Source: Cloeon dipterum
Lineage: Eukaryota; Arthropoda; Insecta; Ephemeroptera; Baetidae
Assembly (NCBI RefSeq): GCF_949628265.1
Contig: NC_088788.1
Span: forward strand, 3,782,001 to 3,846,000
Length of the DNA: 64,000 nucleotides
Direction: 5' to 3'
The translations under genes and the position numbers were made by a program. The notes under the pieces are model-generated. The model was given only the letters and a program-made list of their open reading frames with translations. It ran no database searches and was not told the origin of the DNA. Of this stretch, positions 1 through 12,317 are shown one piece after another. Position 1 is the stretch's first letter. Every line of letters starts with the position of its first letter.

Positions 1-3000
1 AAAATAGCTAGATTGAGTCTGAAATCGCACCGAAAATGCCTTAAAACCGTTTAAAACAAAATTTTTAAGAAAGTCTATGGTTGCGCCATCTGTTGGCGGC
101 TTCAATAACGAAGGGTTTATGCAACTGGTCAATTCAAACGTAAAAATCTGCCTCTATCAGACTGGATTAATTAATTTTGAATTTATTTGGAGTCACTAAC
201 AAAATCATTGGCAATCGATACATTCGAAAATAAATCACTGCTGTTGCAAACTCTAATTTTATTGGTGCAAAGGAGCAGAAAATTGCGTCTATAATACACG
301 TGAATACAACCCATTTTGCACCTTAGGCTCGGACTAATTAGCCTCAAATCACAGCGAGGCCTCCCAGCAGGCTTAACAGGCGTGTGCTCCCAATTCGCAC
401 TACAAGCACGAGAGATTATAGAGCAGCACGCGCGCTATGTTATGTAATAAATGGGTACCGAGAGAGCAGGGAAAATTACACATAGTGCTTGTAAATGCGG
501 GCTTGCCCTCGGCTCCCACAAAATCATCCCTTTCGGTAAACTCTCCACGCTGCGTTTACCCAGCACTGCATGGACCTCTGTAAAACAAAAGGAAAAGCAG
601 AACCGACCTTGCTGTGCTGGCAGCGACGATTGCCAGTAACTGCTCACAATGAAACGTAAATATTCGAGTGCTGCGAAAATCGGTTTACAATATAAACAAC
701 AGTTAAAATCCTACCCTTTACCGGAAGTTACTAGCAATTAAAATGCGACCAGATAAGATTTTCCAAGGCATAATTTGCAGAAACGGTCAAGACAAATAGT
801 TTGTATTATTCCACACACCAAATTTATCCAAAACTAGGAAATATTAATTGCAACAACGCATTACAGAGTCATACAAAACACAAAATCAATATAATATGTA
901 GTTTTTAATTACAAAATGGGAAAATTGGCCGGAAAGTTAGCGTGCTTTTCAAATGGTAATGGCTGTCTCCTTACTTGAAATCCGATTTAATTTCAAAACC
1001 AAGAGTTTCCCCAAAAAGTGGCAAACACCGTTGGACGGATCTCGACGAGAGGAATCAAAATATGCCAAGAAAATATGTTCAAGCACTGTAAATTTAAGAG
1101 AAAATTGGCAAAATTTGAATTTTTAATGTAGGAAGGTCCTTTTTTATTATTGCAAATTATTGAACAAATTTTTTATCGATCCACTTCAAATTTTTTCGAC
1201 TTCTATGTCCCTTATGGATTAAAAAATGGGCATGCTTTCTAATTTTCGAGTAATTGTGCCTATAGGTCCTACAGTTTTCGACTAATTACATTTTGTTCAG
1301 TAGAATTGTTGGTTCTAGACTAGTTAATGTCTCTTGACGTTAAAAATGCCTTTCATTGGTTCATTTCTTTTTTTTAAAAAGCAGGATTTCGATGATAAAG
1401 GTGCAATTTCGGGTTTATGAATTATACAAGAGAGGTTAGTCTCAGAGGGAGGGTGAGTGACTTAGCGTTCATAAATCTCGTTACTTCTTGTCATTCTTTT
1501 TTATGTTGCGCTCGCAGCAACTGATAAACGAGTGCAGTCATCAATTTTCTATGGCTGTCAAGGCAAAATTTTCCGCAGCATTAATTGCATTAATTATTCC
1601 TCTTTTGCAACCCATTAAATATGAGTTTTTAAAAAAAATAAAACTAAATAAATGACTGAAACTGTTTGCATTTTTCAGCCCGAGTTTCTGGACTTTATGA
1701 AGAATGAGAATATTTACAACATCTTTAAACAATGCAAATTATGAAGAGGGTTCAAAGAGATATTTTAAAATTTTGAATGTTATATAATTCATTTATTAAA
1801 AAAGGGAAGTTCCTACTAAACAATTTTCTCAGCTCGCTGTTTATACGTATACTCTATCCACGATTTGATCATTTTATTAATCGGCCAACATACAACAGCT
1901 TGCGTTTCGATCCCATTCCTTGATAGGGGTCACGAGCTAATGCAAGAACAAACTGCAAATTCAGACGTTTCAAGTCTTACAAATGGCATTGCCATTCAGA
2001 ACAGCATTTTTTGCTCTATACTTCATTGTGCACGCCAAAGTCAGATGCATATATATATTTCTCAATGCCAGCCAGCTCTGTTTGGCCTTTGATCCGTGAG
2101 TGCTGAGTGCAGTCTCTAAGATGTTTTCAAGGCCGCACGTTAGCCACTTGAAGTGCATCATTGTCGTGCAGGGGTAGTTCTGGTCTTTCATCTTTTAAAT
2201 TAGGCATATATGGCCCCTCATATTTATTTGACACGCATTTTTCTGGTATTATAATTTCAGAAAAGCAATCAGGTGTAACAAAATCTGAGCCTATCAACGT
2301 TTCAGAAATTTTCAAATTGAATTTAAAATATCCCAAAGTCAAAAACCAAAAAATCTGGAATAGTGAATTAATTGAAAAATAAAAAAATATCGCACGCTTT
2401 CGCACTGCACAGGTGAGCAGTATTTTTAGCTTGAAAACAAAATTTATATTAATTGAATTCTGAATTAACAGTCGCAACGTGTATGTATTTTCTTTTCCGT
2501 TTTATCATTTCTGAAATCGGAGTGAAATTGTTCCATTCCCTGACTTTTCTGGCATCTGTTTTCCAGTCTCAAGCAAAGTTGAATCGATCGCGATGTAAAT
2601 ATGTATTCAAAATAAATGGACATGGAGCACGTGACTTTGGAAACACATGCAAAAGAGAAAGCAGTGTGCGCGCAGTATCCGCTTCTGCACACATAAAAGG
2701 TATCGCAGAAATCTCCCATTGTGCCCTTCCAGCACATACTTTGAAAAGGGCGACTTGTTACTATACTACGGGTCGATGCGGTGGAAATGGGTTTGCACTG
2801 CATTTTCGCAACAAACGCGGTCGATCTGATTGTATTTACATTTTTTACAGCATTTTCACGACTATGTGACGAAGGTAATATAGTGACAACTTTGCTCATT
2901 TCGAACAAGGAAAACCCTGGAGCAATCAAGGCATCGGCACAAGTTGTTTATTAGCTACATGGGGTGCGGGTTCAACGGCGGATAAGACGGAAAGTCTCTT

Positions 3001-3710
3001 CCCCGCAGACGCAAAATATGCGTTCATCAATACCAATACCATCCAATTCGGCAGGAATCTCTTATTGGCAAAAGTGAGTGGGTTTCAGAAATGAGTTGCC
3101 TGATACAGAACTTGTTTTTTTGCCTTATGAAATTTTGCAGAAAACACCACACATTTTGCGATTGGCTGCTTGTTACCTTTATCCGCCTAAATGATTTCGC
3201 TAATTGGATTCCATGGCAGCGTCCTCTTCAACAGAACTCGAAAGCTTTTGGTTTTTATTTTATCTCAACACTGGGAAGCAAAAATATGAATCCACCGTCA
3301 TCAGAACATGAAATTGAGCCAAATTTTCCAAACTGTTTCGGGATTGTTCTCCTATACTATGCGTGTATTACAAAGTTATAATGATGAAGGGTTATTTTTC
3401 CATGAAATAGAAACGCAGTAGACTAGCAGGCATAAGCAAAACAACATTTTTAACGATCCGGGTTTTCTTCAATAAAAAAAATAGTAAAGGTCGGGAAAAT
3501 ATTGCTTGAAATTAGACCAAGAAGAATTTTTCTTCTCTACTTCATTCTGCAGTTTAATCAATCCACATTGAAAGTTTGCATCAACTAAAATAGGAACTAG
3601 CTAAATCTGTTTAATTATTTACAGTGTACATATGTATTTTAACCATCGCCCTTTGACACGGATACAAACCTAATCAAATATGGAAATGTAAATAATGTGA
3701 TTTGATTTAC
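1..3710. other. Gene-free stretch with repeat remnants
   Basis: I see no supportable gene here. Bases about 907-1189 are a truncated family B repeat, and bases about 78-115 resemble the start of family C (a GCGCCATCTGTTGGCGGCTTC-like string). Overlapping open frames on both strands at about 2450-2930 have no recognisable protein features. If the opsin-like exon just upstream on the minus strand is real, this stretch is its intron and the downstream exons lie beyond the left edge. Confidence 0.5.
907..1189 (-). repeat. Family B MITE, truncated copy
   Basis: It matches the elements at 17305-17730 and 24725-25156 in reverse orientation. Shared blocks are the stretch around CTCCTTACTTGAAATCCG, the TCTCGACGAGAGGAATC block, and the block reading GTAGGAAGGTCCTTTTTTATT. 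It ends near the ATCGATC motif, so the outer terminal repeat is lost. Confidence 0.7.
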
Positions 3711-3914
3711 CTTGTGAAAACGAAGAGGACGAGCGAGTTGCCCAACGCGCCGGTGGTGCCAATCAAAACGAGCATGGTGCCGACGGCGTAGTGGATTTCT
3801 GGCCGGGGAGACTGGTATTTGAGCCAGTGATCGAGACTGGGCAGGCTGCTCGAGGTCGTCTCGTCCTCGGCGCTCGCGTTGCCTGGCCACCCGGTCGGAT
3901 GCTGTTCGTCCATC
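3711..3914 (-). CDS. First coding exon of a rhodopsin-like GPCR, probable r-opsin (partial)
   Basis: This is a single exon, read on the minus strand from ATG 3911-3913. A CCCACAG acceptor lies just upstream and the exon ends at a GTAAAT donor in phase 2, giving 67 residues. The N-terminus is hydrophilic with an Asn-Ala-Ser glycosylation sequon. It is followed by a DHWLKYQSPRPEIHYAVG segment, then a hydrophobic helix containing GALGNSLVLFVFTR. The Gly-Asn pair is the helix-1 signature of class A receptors, and the HWL..P.P..HY approach to helix 1 resembles insect rhabdomeric opsins. The retinal lysine and DRY regions would be in later exons, which should be on the minus strand at lower coordinates and are not seen. 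It could be another class A receptor or an orphan exon. The receptor class is fairly secure; the opsin identity is inference. Confidence 0.45.
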
Positions 3915-5705
3915 CTGTGGGACACAATGTTCACACTTTTCAATTTCATGACTCGGATAGCGAGAGAATTAATTAATTGTCAGCGCTTTCCCGCACTCTA
4001 AATTAGATCAGTTCAATGCTTGGGAAACTTTTTTATGCTCCCCCTGTAAGCACTTTTCTTTTTAATGAGGAACATAAATGAGGAGGGAAGTTCCGATAAG
4101 GTCCAAGAAAACTATTCTGAATTATTTGGCTTTAGTTTTAAGACGCAGTTATTAATTAGTTCAAAATATATTGTAATTTTAGATTTTTCAATGGTTGTGG
4201 TTTTCTGGACCAAAGGAAAATTGTATGATTTAATTTTTAGATGGTTTCATTCATTAAACATAAATATGATACAGTTAATCATATGAAATTCATCAATGAA
4301 TAAACTGGCTAAACATTCCAAGCTATCAAAATAGGATGAATGAATAAAAGTAAACAACATACTTGTTAAAAATTCCCTTTGAGGGTTTTACCCCCGGATA
4401 ATAGTCTATTCCATTAAGGCTATAAAGAGCGCTGCGGTAAAAATGTTCTTTGGCGAAGAGACACTAAGGACTTGAGTGCCTTGCTGTCTCTCCTGCTTGT
4501 TTCCTGTTTAGTATATTATGACAAAAACTTTTGCACAGGCACGAAAATATCCGTATAAAAGGGTGTATGTTTCCAGAAGCTTTGTATCAAAACACCAAAA
4601 CCTCCTTATAAATTTATGTGTAATTTGTTTAATCTTTTTCGTTTGACAAAGGAAAGTTTGGGGACAGCTAAAAGCCATAACTTTTCGGTTTTGAACAAAA
4701 TGTTTCGTTAAAAAGCTAGACCAGAATGACGATAAAGTTGGAATAAAGAAATGATCTAGATTTACGCACTGAGAAAATAAATATTTTAGTGCAGAACATG
4801 ATGCCGCACTTAATTAAGGGTTGCAAAGCCAGCAAAATCTCCTCTCAGCGCCATCTCTGTGATGTTTTCCTTCATTTATACTTTTTATTGACCATATAAG
4901 CGCAGGAATACTGTTTGGTGATACAGTTTTTCTCAGTCTGCAAGAGCCGCAGTTTTTAGAAAAATTACTTATTAGAAAAAAAGGTCTATCACGTTTAGGA
5001 ACATTTTCTTCTTCTTAAAAAAATTTCCCTCTTACATTTTTTCACTTTTATATCCTTTCAGATATTATTAAACACTCAGCTAAACTTAAAATCTGTTTTC
5101 CATGACCCTATAAATAAAACGCATAAAAGCAACTATTCTCTCGACGAATCCCCTCTCGCGAATGGAGTTGACAGGCTCAGCTTACATTATTGTTTCAAAT
5201 TTGTGCAGCGAAGGGTGATATGGTACTGCGAGTATTTCTGAGAAATAAATTTCATTCGGGCTGGGACAAGGTGAATTTCTGCTTGATGAGAGTGAAACTT
5301 TGAACACACTCTTTCGAGGAGGAGAAGAATCAACTTCGGTGGGAGCAGAAGAGAAGAACACATTTAATTGCAAGGGAGATGCTTTCCCAAGCTGATTCCA
5401 TTATGGGACGCCAGTCGAGCGTGCCGGAAAGGGAAATAGGGATGCGCGGCGCACGGTCGGCGGAGAGAAATTAAAAACACGCATCAAAAGCGATCCAACG
5501 TTCATCGTCCTGATTAAAGGAAAGCAGCAGGGAGAACGCTGATTAATCAGCGCAGATATGAGAGCGCTCTGCGTTTTTTTTTAAAGTGGATTGATACACA
5601 CGGTGGCAAGAGGAAATGATTTTAACCGTTGGCTTCTAAGTAAGCACTCGACCGAGTAAATTATTTGAAAAGACGAACTCGACTATATGCGAAATAATTA
5701 ATTAA
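3915..5705. other. Non-coding stretch upstream of the opsin-like exon
   Basis: No gene is supported. If the opsin-like exon is real this is intron or 5' flank, because that exon is preceded by a splice acceptor and an upstream non-coding exon is expected somewhere to the right. I see no recognisable repeat family here. Confidence 0.4.
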
Positions 5706-6096
5706 AGTCTTTGACGAAGTTTCTGAGCACACCAATCCATTCTTAAGGGCAGAAATAGGTTAAGTGGTAATTTTCCCGGCCAAAAGGTGCAGCGCGACGT
5801 GCGCAGTAGCACAAGTAGAACTTTTTCCCGCCAAAACAATCTCTATGTGAGAACTGCGCATGCGTCAGAGCTGGTGTGGCCGAGAAGAAGCGTCACGTCA
5901 GCCGCTAGTAGCCGGCGGTTGGCATGTGCCAGCTCTGACGCATGCGCAGTTCTCGAATTCATATTGTTTTGGCGGTAAAAAAGGTTCTACTTGTGCTACG
6001 CACGTCTCACTGCACTTTATGGTCGGAAAAATATCCAATTTACCTAATTCGAGCCTCAAAAATCGATTGGTGTGCTCGGAAACTTTGTCAAAGACG
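5706..6096. repeat. Long foldback (inverted-repeat) element
   Basis: Two arms of about 170 bases face each other: left about 5706-5880, right about 5927-6096, around a roughly 45-base spacer. Matching blocks include GTCTTTGAC at the outer ends, GAGCACACCAATC, the GTAGCACAAGTAGAAC block, CGCCAAAACAAT, and the inner GAACTGCGCATGCGTCAGAGCTGG. The arms are imperfect, as expected of an ageing foldback transposon. I could not define a target-site duplication. Confidence 0.8.
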
Positions 6097-6869
6097 GCTT
6101 TCATCATGTTTTCATAATAGATTCTTGTCGGGATCTATCCTACGGTGTATATTTTGCCACTTTTCGGAAAAACTTGTAACGAAATTATATTAGGTGCATT
6201 TGCCATTAATTTGATGCTAAATTCTCATTTAAAAAATAATCAATTTTGGATCTAACTGAAATTCGGAGATTTTGGGTTTTTGTGGTATGAATCCTCTTTA
6301 ATAACGAGCAAGTGCATGTAGAGTGTAACGATAAAAAACGTTTCAACTGAGCGTTTACGACAAACGCTCTCAGCGCAATAGGTGCACATTTTCAACTGCA
6401 AGCGGCAGCAAGGTGAGTTGGTGCAGTGAAAAGAAAGTAGTCGAGGTAGGCAATAACGCAGCGCCTTTTTCATCAGCTAATGTGCACCTTCAGCTGCAGG
6501 ATGCGGTAGAATGAAAAATTTCTACGCGCTGACGTGCACTTTCGAGATGACACCAACGAAAATAAGAAGTTTGCAAAGTTTACTAGTCTGCGGTTGGAAA
6601 GTGGTCTCTAATGCGCAAGTTGGGCTGTGAGAAGACACTGCCTCTTTGATGTGCTTTGAGTCTTTACGTGGTTTTCAACGCATGAAAGGGTTCCAACACT
6701 CGTCTCTTCTTCGCTTTTAATGCTAGGCCTAGCTGTTTCAAAAAATAAATAAATGGCATAAACCATATGGGTTTCAAATTTCAATTTTATTCGTTTCGAC
6801 AAGTTGGCGGAGTAAAATAATTATTGCGCTGATATGTGCGATTCCTCTGCCAATTTTAATGGATCTAGA
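6097..6869. other. Non-coding stretch between repeats
   Basis: I see no gene, RNA gene or clear repeat. The few open frames are short and lack protein-like features. Confidence 0.4.
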
Positions 6870-7104
6870 CAGTGGGGACCAGATTCGTGCGACGCGCAGA
6901 TATGGCGTCCGGTGGAATATGGCGTGAAAAAACGGTCAGGTGAAAATGCGCGAAAAGAACCAAGTTTTCGTCAATATTGTGTCTTTTGGATCGTAAAAAC
7001 AAACTCTTGACACTCGTACGGCAATCCATTGTTTCCCACATTCAAACGCCATCTTGGATCTGCGCAGTGCGAACCAATTTTATCACACATCTGGCCCACG
7101 CTGG
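6870..7104 (-). mobile_element. Family A hAT-like MITE, copy 1
   Basis: The element starts CAGTGGGGACCAGAT and ends ATCTGGCCCACGCTGG. It is flanked by an identical GATCTAGA on both sides (6862-6869 and 7105-7112), an 8-bp target-site duplication typical of hAT elements. The internal sequence matches the other four family A copies in reverse orientation. It is too short to encode a transposase. Confidence 0.85.
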
Positions 7105-8001
7105 GATCTAGAGTGAGATTTAAAATTGTATTTAGACTAATTTTTGCAGTAGGTATTTAAATCATAGTTTATCTTCAAATTCGGAGTTAATTTTGCCCCA
7201 GTTTTGAACAAAAGAGGCTTTTGTAGTTAAAGCAGACGTAACATCCACCGAGAAGTATTTTAAGATAATATATACAGCACAAAATAAAGCGGATGGAAGC
7301 TAATCTTTCAACAGTATAAACCTGGTTTATCAGTGTTACCCTCGTAACTCATTGTCAGACTACATTAAACAATTTTCTCGTGCTTGACTTTCTTTCTGAC
7401 AAAAGCTTTGCAAAGTCTGATAAAAACGTCAAACTGCACTCTGCACTTTCACCGCAATCGGTTTTCTGAGTCAACTCCGTTTTTAAGAATGAGTCTCGCG
7501 GTCTGGAGAGACCAATCTGGAAGTCGACAGCGTCAGATAAAGCGTGCAAATTCACTGTCGGGTCGTGCTCCACATTGTTCTATTCGCTCTATTGGCTCGA
7601 CAGCTTGTGCAGCAGGAGCAGAGGAAAAGACGGCGCGCATTTCATGCATTATTCAGTGTTCGGATTAACTGAGAGAACAGCGAGCGTCCGGCCGGCCGGT
7701 GGCAGCAGCAAAGCCTTCCTCTTATCGCACAAAGTGATCACACGTGCCCGCCCGACGTATATATATTGTAGTTGCAAAAACTCTGGGTGCAGCATGGCAC
7801 ACCTTCCGGCAACGCACGTTTGCTCGAAAAAGTTATGTTTTATTGCCTATTCGTGGGTAAAACGTTTCTCCGTGTGAGTTAAACCAGCCAACGAAAATTC
7901 ATTCTAGGATTTAAGCGAACTTACAACTAACGCGTCATTTAGGAAATAATTTATCTTTTTCAACAGTCTCTGAACATAAATTTAATAAACATCTTTTAAC
8001 C
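7105..8001. other. Non-coding stretch between two family A elements
   Basis: No gene is supported. The segment around 7480-7880 is GC-richer with short open frames on the plus strand, but has no splice-supported coding structure. Confidence 0.4.
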
Positions 8002-8262
8002 CAGTGGAGTCTAGATTCGTGCGACGTGCAAATATGGCGTCCGGTGGAGTATGGCACAAAAAATGGTCACGTGAAAATGCGCGAAAAGAACCTAGTTTTC
8101 GTCAATTTGCATTACTTGTACTAATTGCGTCTTTTGAATCGTAAAAACAAACTCTTGACACGCGTACGGCAATGCAAAGAGAGCTTTTTGCTTCCCGCAT
8201 TCAGACGCCATCTTGGATCTGCGCAGTGGGAACCAATTTTGTCGCGCATCTGGCCCCCGCTG
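8002..8262 (-). mobile_element. Family A hAT-like MITE, copy 2
   Basis: It begins CAGTGGAGTCTAGATTCG and ends ATCTGGCCCCCGCTG. It contains the family's internal blocks, including GTAAAAACAAACTCTTGACA and the reverse complement of CCAAGATGGCGTC. The flanking bases do not form a clear 8-bp duplication, so this copy may be older or rearranged. Confidence 0.8.
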
Positions 8263-9594
8263 CTCAAAATTAAATCCCTAAATGCGACTACTTAATTTTC
8301 CAATATAGTGGGATATTTTTATCATTTATATATAAACTGCGAAAAGTTTTGTTTGCTAAAAAGCGAGTGACGTGCGGTTATAGCTGAAAGCGCCATCAAG
8401 GTTGCGGTTTGGCCGGCGTCACGTAGACGAGGCTCGAAATTTCAATTTATTCTTACCATGGAGAGTTGTTACTTCAAAAAGGAGATGACTTTGAGAGCAG
8501 ACTAGCTCCACTCTCATCATTTAAAACTAGTTGCTCTTCGCTCGATATTGATTTGCATTTTCTCTTTGCGGGTGGAAAACAATAAGAATGCCATTAATTC
8601 CAGTCATGTACAAAAAGGTCAAAGTATTCACAAGTTTTGCAAATGAAATTGGAAAAGGGCAAAATCGATCACGATGATATCTTATGTCTGGCGCCTTGAA
8701 TTGTAATTTTCTCCTTTTGCTGTGCGCCCAGCACCGTCTTTATCCAATCGCGTTGTCTATTGGGAGCGCGGTTGAAATTTATGCGTACCCGCAGGCCCTT
8801 ATATTTATTGCCTCAGGCACTTTTCAATTGCATGCTGCTTCCTCAGATTACTATCATTTGATCTACCGCAGATTCACGGCATATGCGGCAGATATTTTAC
8901 GGGATTGTTTTGTAACAGAGTCAATGAATTGCAACACTTGGAGAGGCAATATAACATTTTTTGCTTCAAACAAATATAGATGGGATTCAGTGACTCTCAG
9001 TGCTGCTATTTTGGTCCGTATTTGGCAAAAATGCGGAGAGTGAACGTTATAAAACTCGACGACTCTGCGTCAGAACAGAGGGACTAAATTGAGTGTGTTA
9101 TTTTTCAGTCATGTGTGTTGCATAATTCTACTTTCGCTGGGACAGGAATAGTATGCCAAATTGTCGGCAAGAATCGAATGACTTAAAGGGGATAAAAAGT
9201 CGACGAATTGAAGTGAGAAATTTTCTTTTCCCTTCCTCGAGCCAACACACTTATCTCTCTCTAAAACTTCGAATTCTAATTAGACTATTTTTATTCTGCA
9301 GACAGTCTCAAGTGCGACTCATTAAAAATGCAAGTTAGTTTCCTCCCTGTCACAGACCTTCGAAGAGCAGCTTGTCGACATTTCTTTCGCGTGGAAATAA
9401 TTTGAAGTGAATGAGAGCCTATCAGGAGCGAGGGAAAATTGTATTCTTCCTAAAATAGATTGACAGTTTGGTGTGCAACTCAGTAGCAATGATGAAAAAC
9501 TACAAAATTAATTATTTTAGTGACGCGAAAAAACACCTGAACAAGCAGCTTTTTTGCGAAAGAAAAACTAAATTCTGTATTATATTCATGGGCA
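8263..9594. other. Non-coding stretch
   Basis: I see no gene. A 119-codon open frame at 8684-9043 has neither a recognisable domain nor splice context, and is treated as chance. Confidence 0.35.
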
Positions 9595-10160
9595 TTAAAA
9601 AATCATAGCTCCCGTTTAATTGAGGAAGGTAATAAGAAATGCATATATATCAAAATGATACAGTTATATCCGCTCGTATTATAACTAGAAGTGTCGTAAA
9701 TTGTAATTGTTAATTTGTCGACACTCAGGTTTTTCAACTCTTCCATTGCAAAAATGTCTCCCTTTCGCAATGCCACACTTCTGTTGAATTTGTTAGAGAA
9801 TCTAAAGTGGAAAATAGTAACAAAAGTACATTTTTACCCTCCATCTCTATTTTCAGAAGAGGAAAAGCTGCAGTTTAGCTTTTACGAGCAAAAGAGAACG
9901 GGGTTGTGAAATTTTGAATGGTACTGGACTCAAATCACAAATCTACAAGTATGTCAAAACGAATACAATTTTCTGCTAAGTAATATCGACAGCAAGATTG
10001 AATCAGATAAAGTGTGCAGGCTTGAAATTAAATTTAACGGTGGCATCACCTGTTGACAGCTTCATCCAACAAAAAATTTGTCATATATTTTATAACAATC
10101 AATTCAGTGGTTTCATAGGTGTGAATGAAAGTGGGTCTGTAGAGGAAACTTTGTGAAATA
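9595..10160 (+). repeat. Family C repeat, longest copy
   Basis: Blocks shared with 10428-10690 and 14140-14310 include GAGGAAGGTAAT, CGTATTATAACTAGAAGTG, CAACTCTTCCATTGCAAAAA, TACATTTTTACCCTCC, a GCTTTTACGAG..AAAG segment and AAGATTGAATCAG. The block GGTGGCATCACCTGTTGACAG recurs at about 14490 and, weakly, near position 85. Ends and duplication were not resolved. Confidence 0.65.
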
Positions 10161-10427
10161 TCATTCCTATATCTGTAAATTAAATATCATCTCAAAATTG
10201 AAAAGTGCAAAATAATCCCAGGTTGTTTAAATTCCTGAGAACATTATCGGCTTTAAAATTTGCACGAAACCCAAGCGGCAAGCACTGTCTCCTTATTGAA
10301 AAACAGAATTTATTTCTCCAATTAGGAAATGTAGCTCATAATTCGCATGCCATTGGAGAGGAATAAAAAACAAAGCTAAAAAATCACAAGCCGAAAATTT
10401 TTTTTTTTTGGAAATTAAACTGTTAAA

Positions 10428-10690
10428 AACGCTCACGTTCAATTGAGGAAGGTAATTAAGGAATATACCCACATGATACAATCATATCCTCTCGTATTAT
10501 AACTAGAAGTGCCGGTAGTTATTATTTTTTAAGTTGTTTTTTAACAACTCTTCCATTGCAAAAAATGTATCTCCTTCGCAATTTCGCAATGCCACATTTA
10601 TCTTGAATTTGTAGAGAACCTAAAGTGGTATAAAAAAGTACATTTTTACCCTCCTCATCTCTATTTTCAGAAGAGCAACTACTCGACCCA
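10428..10690 (+). repeat. Family C repeat, second partial copy
   Basis: It is a direct repeat of about 9610-9870. It shares the GAGGAAGGTAAT start, CGTATTATAACTAGAAGTG, AACTCTTCCATTGCAAAAA and the TACATTTTTACCCTCC..CATCTCTATTTTCAGAAGAG segment. With the first copy this gives two direct copies about 820 bases apart. Confidence 0.7.
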
Positions 10691-12055
10691 CAAATCAACA
10701 GCACTGGCTTTGAAAAGAATTTCACCTCTAACATTTAATAAACAGCACATATATATTGCGCGCAGAAATGGACGCGCTTGACCACCTTTCAGTGGTGATC
10801 CACTGAATGCGAACTCCGGCACTCAACTGCGCTTATCTTGTGATCCTCCATGAACAAATTACATTTTGCCCGGCCAGTTCGACCTCCATGCGTGTACGGA
10901 TACACACAATAGGCCGACCTGGATATTAACGAAGCCGGAGAGTGCAGCATTTTTTCATTTGCGGACGTGTATATATAGCATACACACACACACGCACACA
11001 TAGCCCTGACCGTGGCGGAATTAATTCCAGCTAACCTTTCCGCTTAATCCCGCGTACGTGCGGCAAGTATTTTTCATTACTGGATGCAGTGCCACTCCCC
11101 CCAGCACTTCTATATATAACATTTTAATACTCTTCTATGGCCTATAAATCGCGAGATCAAAGCATTGCCGCTTCGAATGGCAAATTACATCTCGTCGTCA
11201 GTCAAAGAGGAATAAGCCAACGCGCGGCTGGCGCACGCAATCGTGATTGCTTTTCATTATTTGGCTGCGGTGACGAGAGGCAATTAATTTTCTTTTAACA
11301 TCGATATCTTAGGAAGATGGGTGACGAGACCATATTTAGGAATGATCTTTTACAGCAATCACATGTGTGAAATCTTATCATTTTATTAGAGACAAGATAA
11401 AAGATCGAATATTTCGTGTATGATTTAAATAGACCTGGAAAAAATTTTCACACGTGCTTTGTTGCATTCTTGAGAGGAAAGTGAATACTCATGATGGGAC
11501 AGGAAGCTCATGAATCAAGGCTGCAACCATCAGCAGCCGGAACCAGCGAGCAGGACGGAATAAAGAGCACGCTATTCACTGAGGAAGCTCTGCATTTAAT
11601 TTATGCTGACATGACATATTCATACCTCTCCGCGAGAGTGTTTTATGCATTTTAAAAAGGTTCAAATGTAATTTTCATTTAGATGGTGCTGGAATGTATG
11701 ATTAGCTGTGTTTGTATATATATGTTGCGTTGCGTCACTTTGTGTTAGATTGTGTTAGTGTCTAAAATTGAATTAAACCCATAGAATCATCTTAAATTCC
11801 TCAACCCTAATATTGAGGGTTAATTTTTATACACAGGCCCTATGAAGATTTCCGCCATTTCTTACTGGGAAAATTACTGTTGCCTTAAAGACCATCTGTT
11901 TGCTCAAATGTAAAATAAATTGATCACTAATAATTACGTTTTTGGGATTTTATCTAAGGTATACAGATTTAGATGGGCGTTTAAGACTAAAAACATTTTC
12001 TGTTCGCAAAAAAAGGATATGACTAAGTAAAAAGCAAATTGATCAACGGGCTCAC
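10691..12055. other. Non-coding stretch with possible regulatory island
   Basis: No gene is supported. A CA-rich microsatellite lies at 10982-11000. Bases about 11020-11300 are more GC-balanced, with TAATTA-type homeodomain core strings, and resemble conserved non-coding DNA; no comparison was possible. Confidence 0.3.
10982..11000. repeat. CA microsatellite
   Basis: Short CA dinucleotide run with one CG interruption. Confidence 0.8.
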
Positions 12056-12317
12056 CAGCGGGGGCGAGATGTGCGATAAAATTAGTTCGCACTGCGCAGA
12101 TCCAAGATGGCGTCTGAACGTGGAAAACAAAAAGCTCTCTTTGGATTGCCGTACGAGTGTCAAGAGTTTGTTTTTACGATCCAAAAGGCACAACTAGTAC
12201 AAGTAATGCAAATTGTACGTCACAATATTGACCAAAACTTGATTCTTTTCGCGCATTTTCACGTGTCCTTTCTTTCGGACGCCATGTCTGCGCGTCGCAC
12301 GAATCTGGCCTCCGCTG
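12056..12317 (+). mobile_element. Family A hAT-like MITE, copy 3 (perfect duplication)
   Basis: It starts CAGCGGGGGCGAGATGTG and ends AATCTGGCCTCCGCTG. It is flanked on both sides by GGGCTCAC (12048-12055 and 12318-12325), a perfect 8-bp target-site duplication. It contains the CCAAGATGGCGTCTGAACGT block common to the family and the second-arm motif reading GCGCGTCGCACGAATCTGG. Confidence 0.92.

Noticed and set aside
2453-2929. Overlapping 138- and 154-codon open frames on both strands
   Set aside because: No recognisable domain and no splice-supported partner exons. Mutual overlap on opposite strands suggests chance openness.
8684-9043. 119-codon plus-strand frame
   Set aside because: No domain, no splice context, ordinary intergenic composition.
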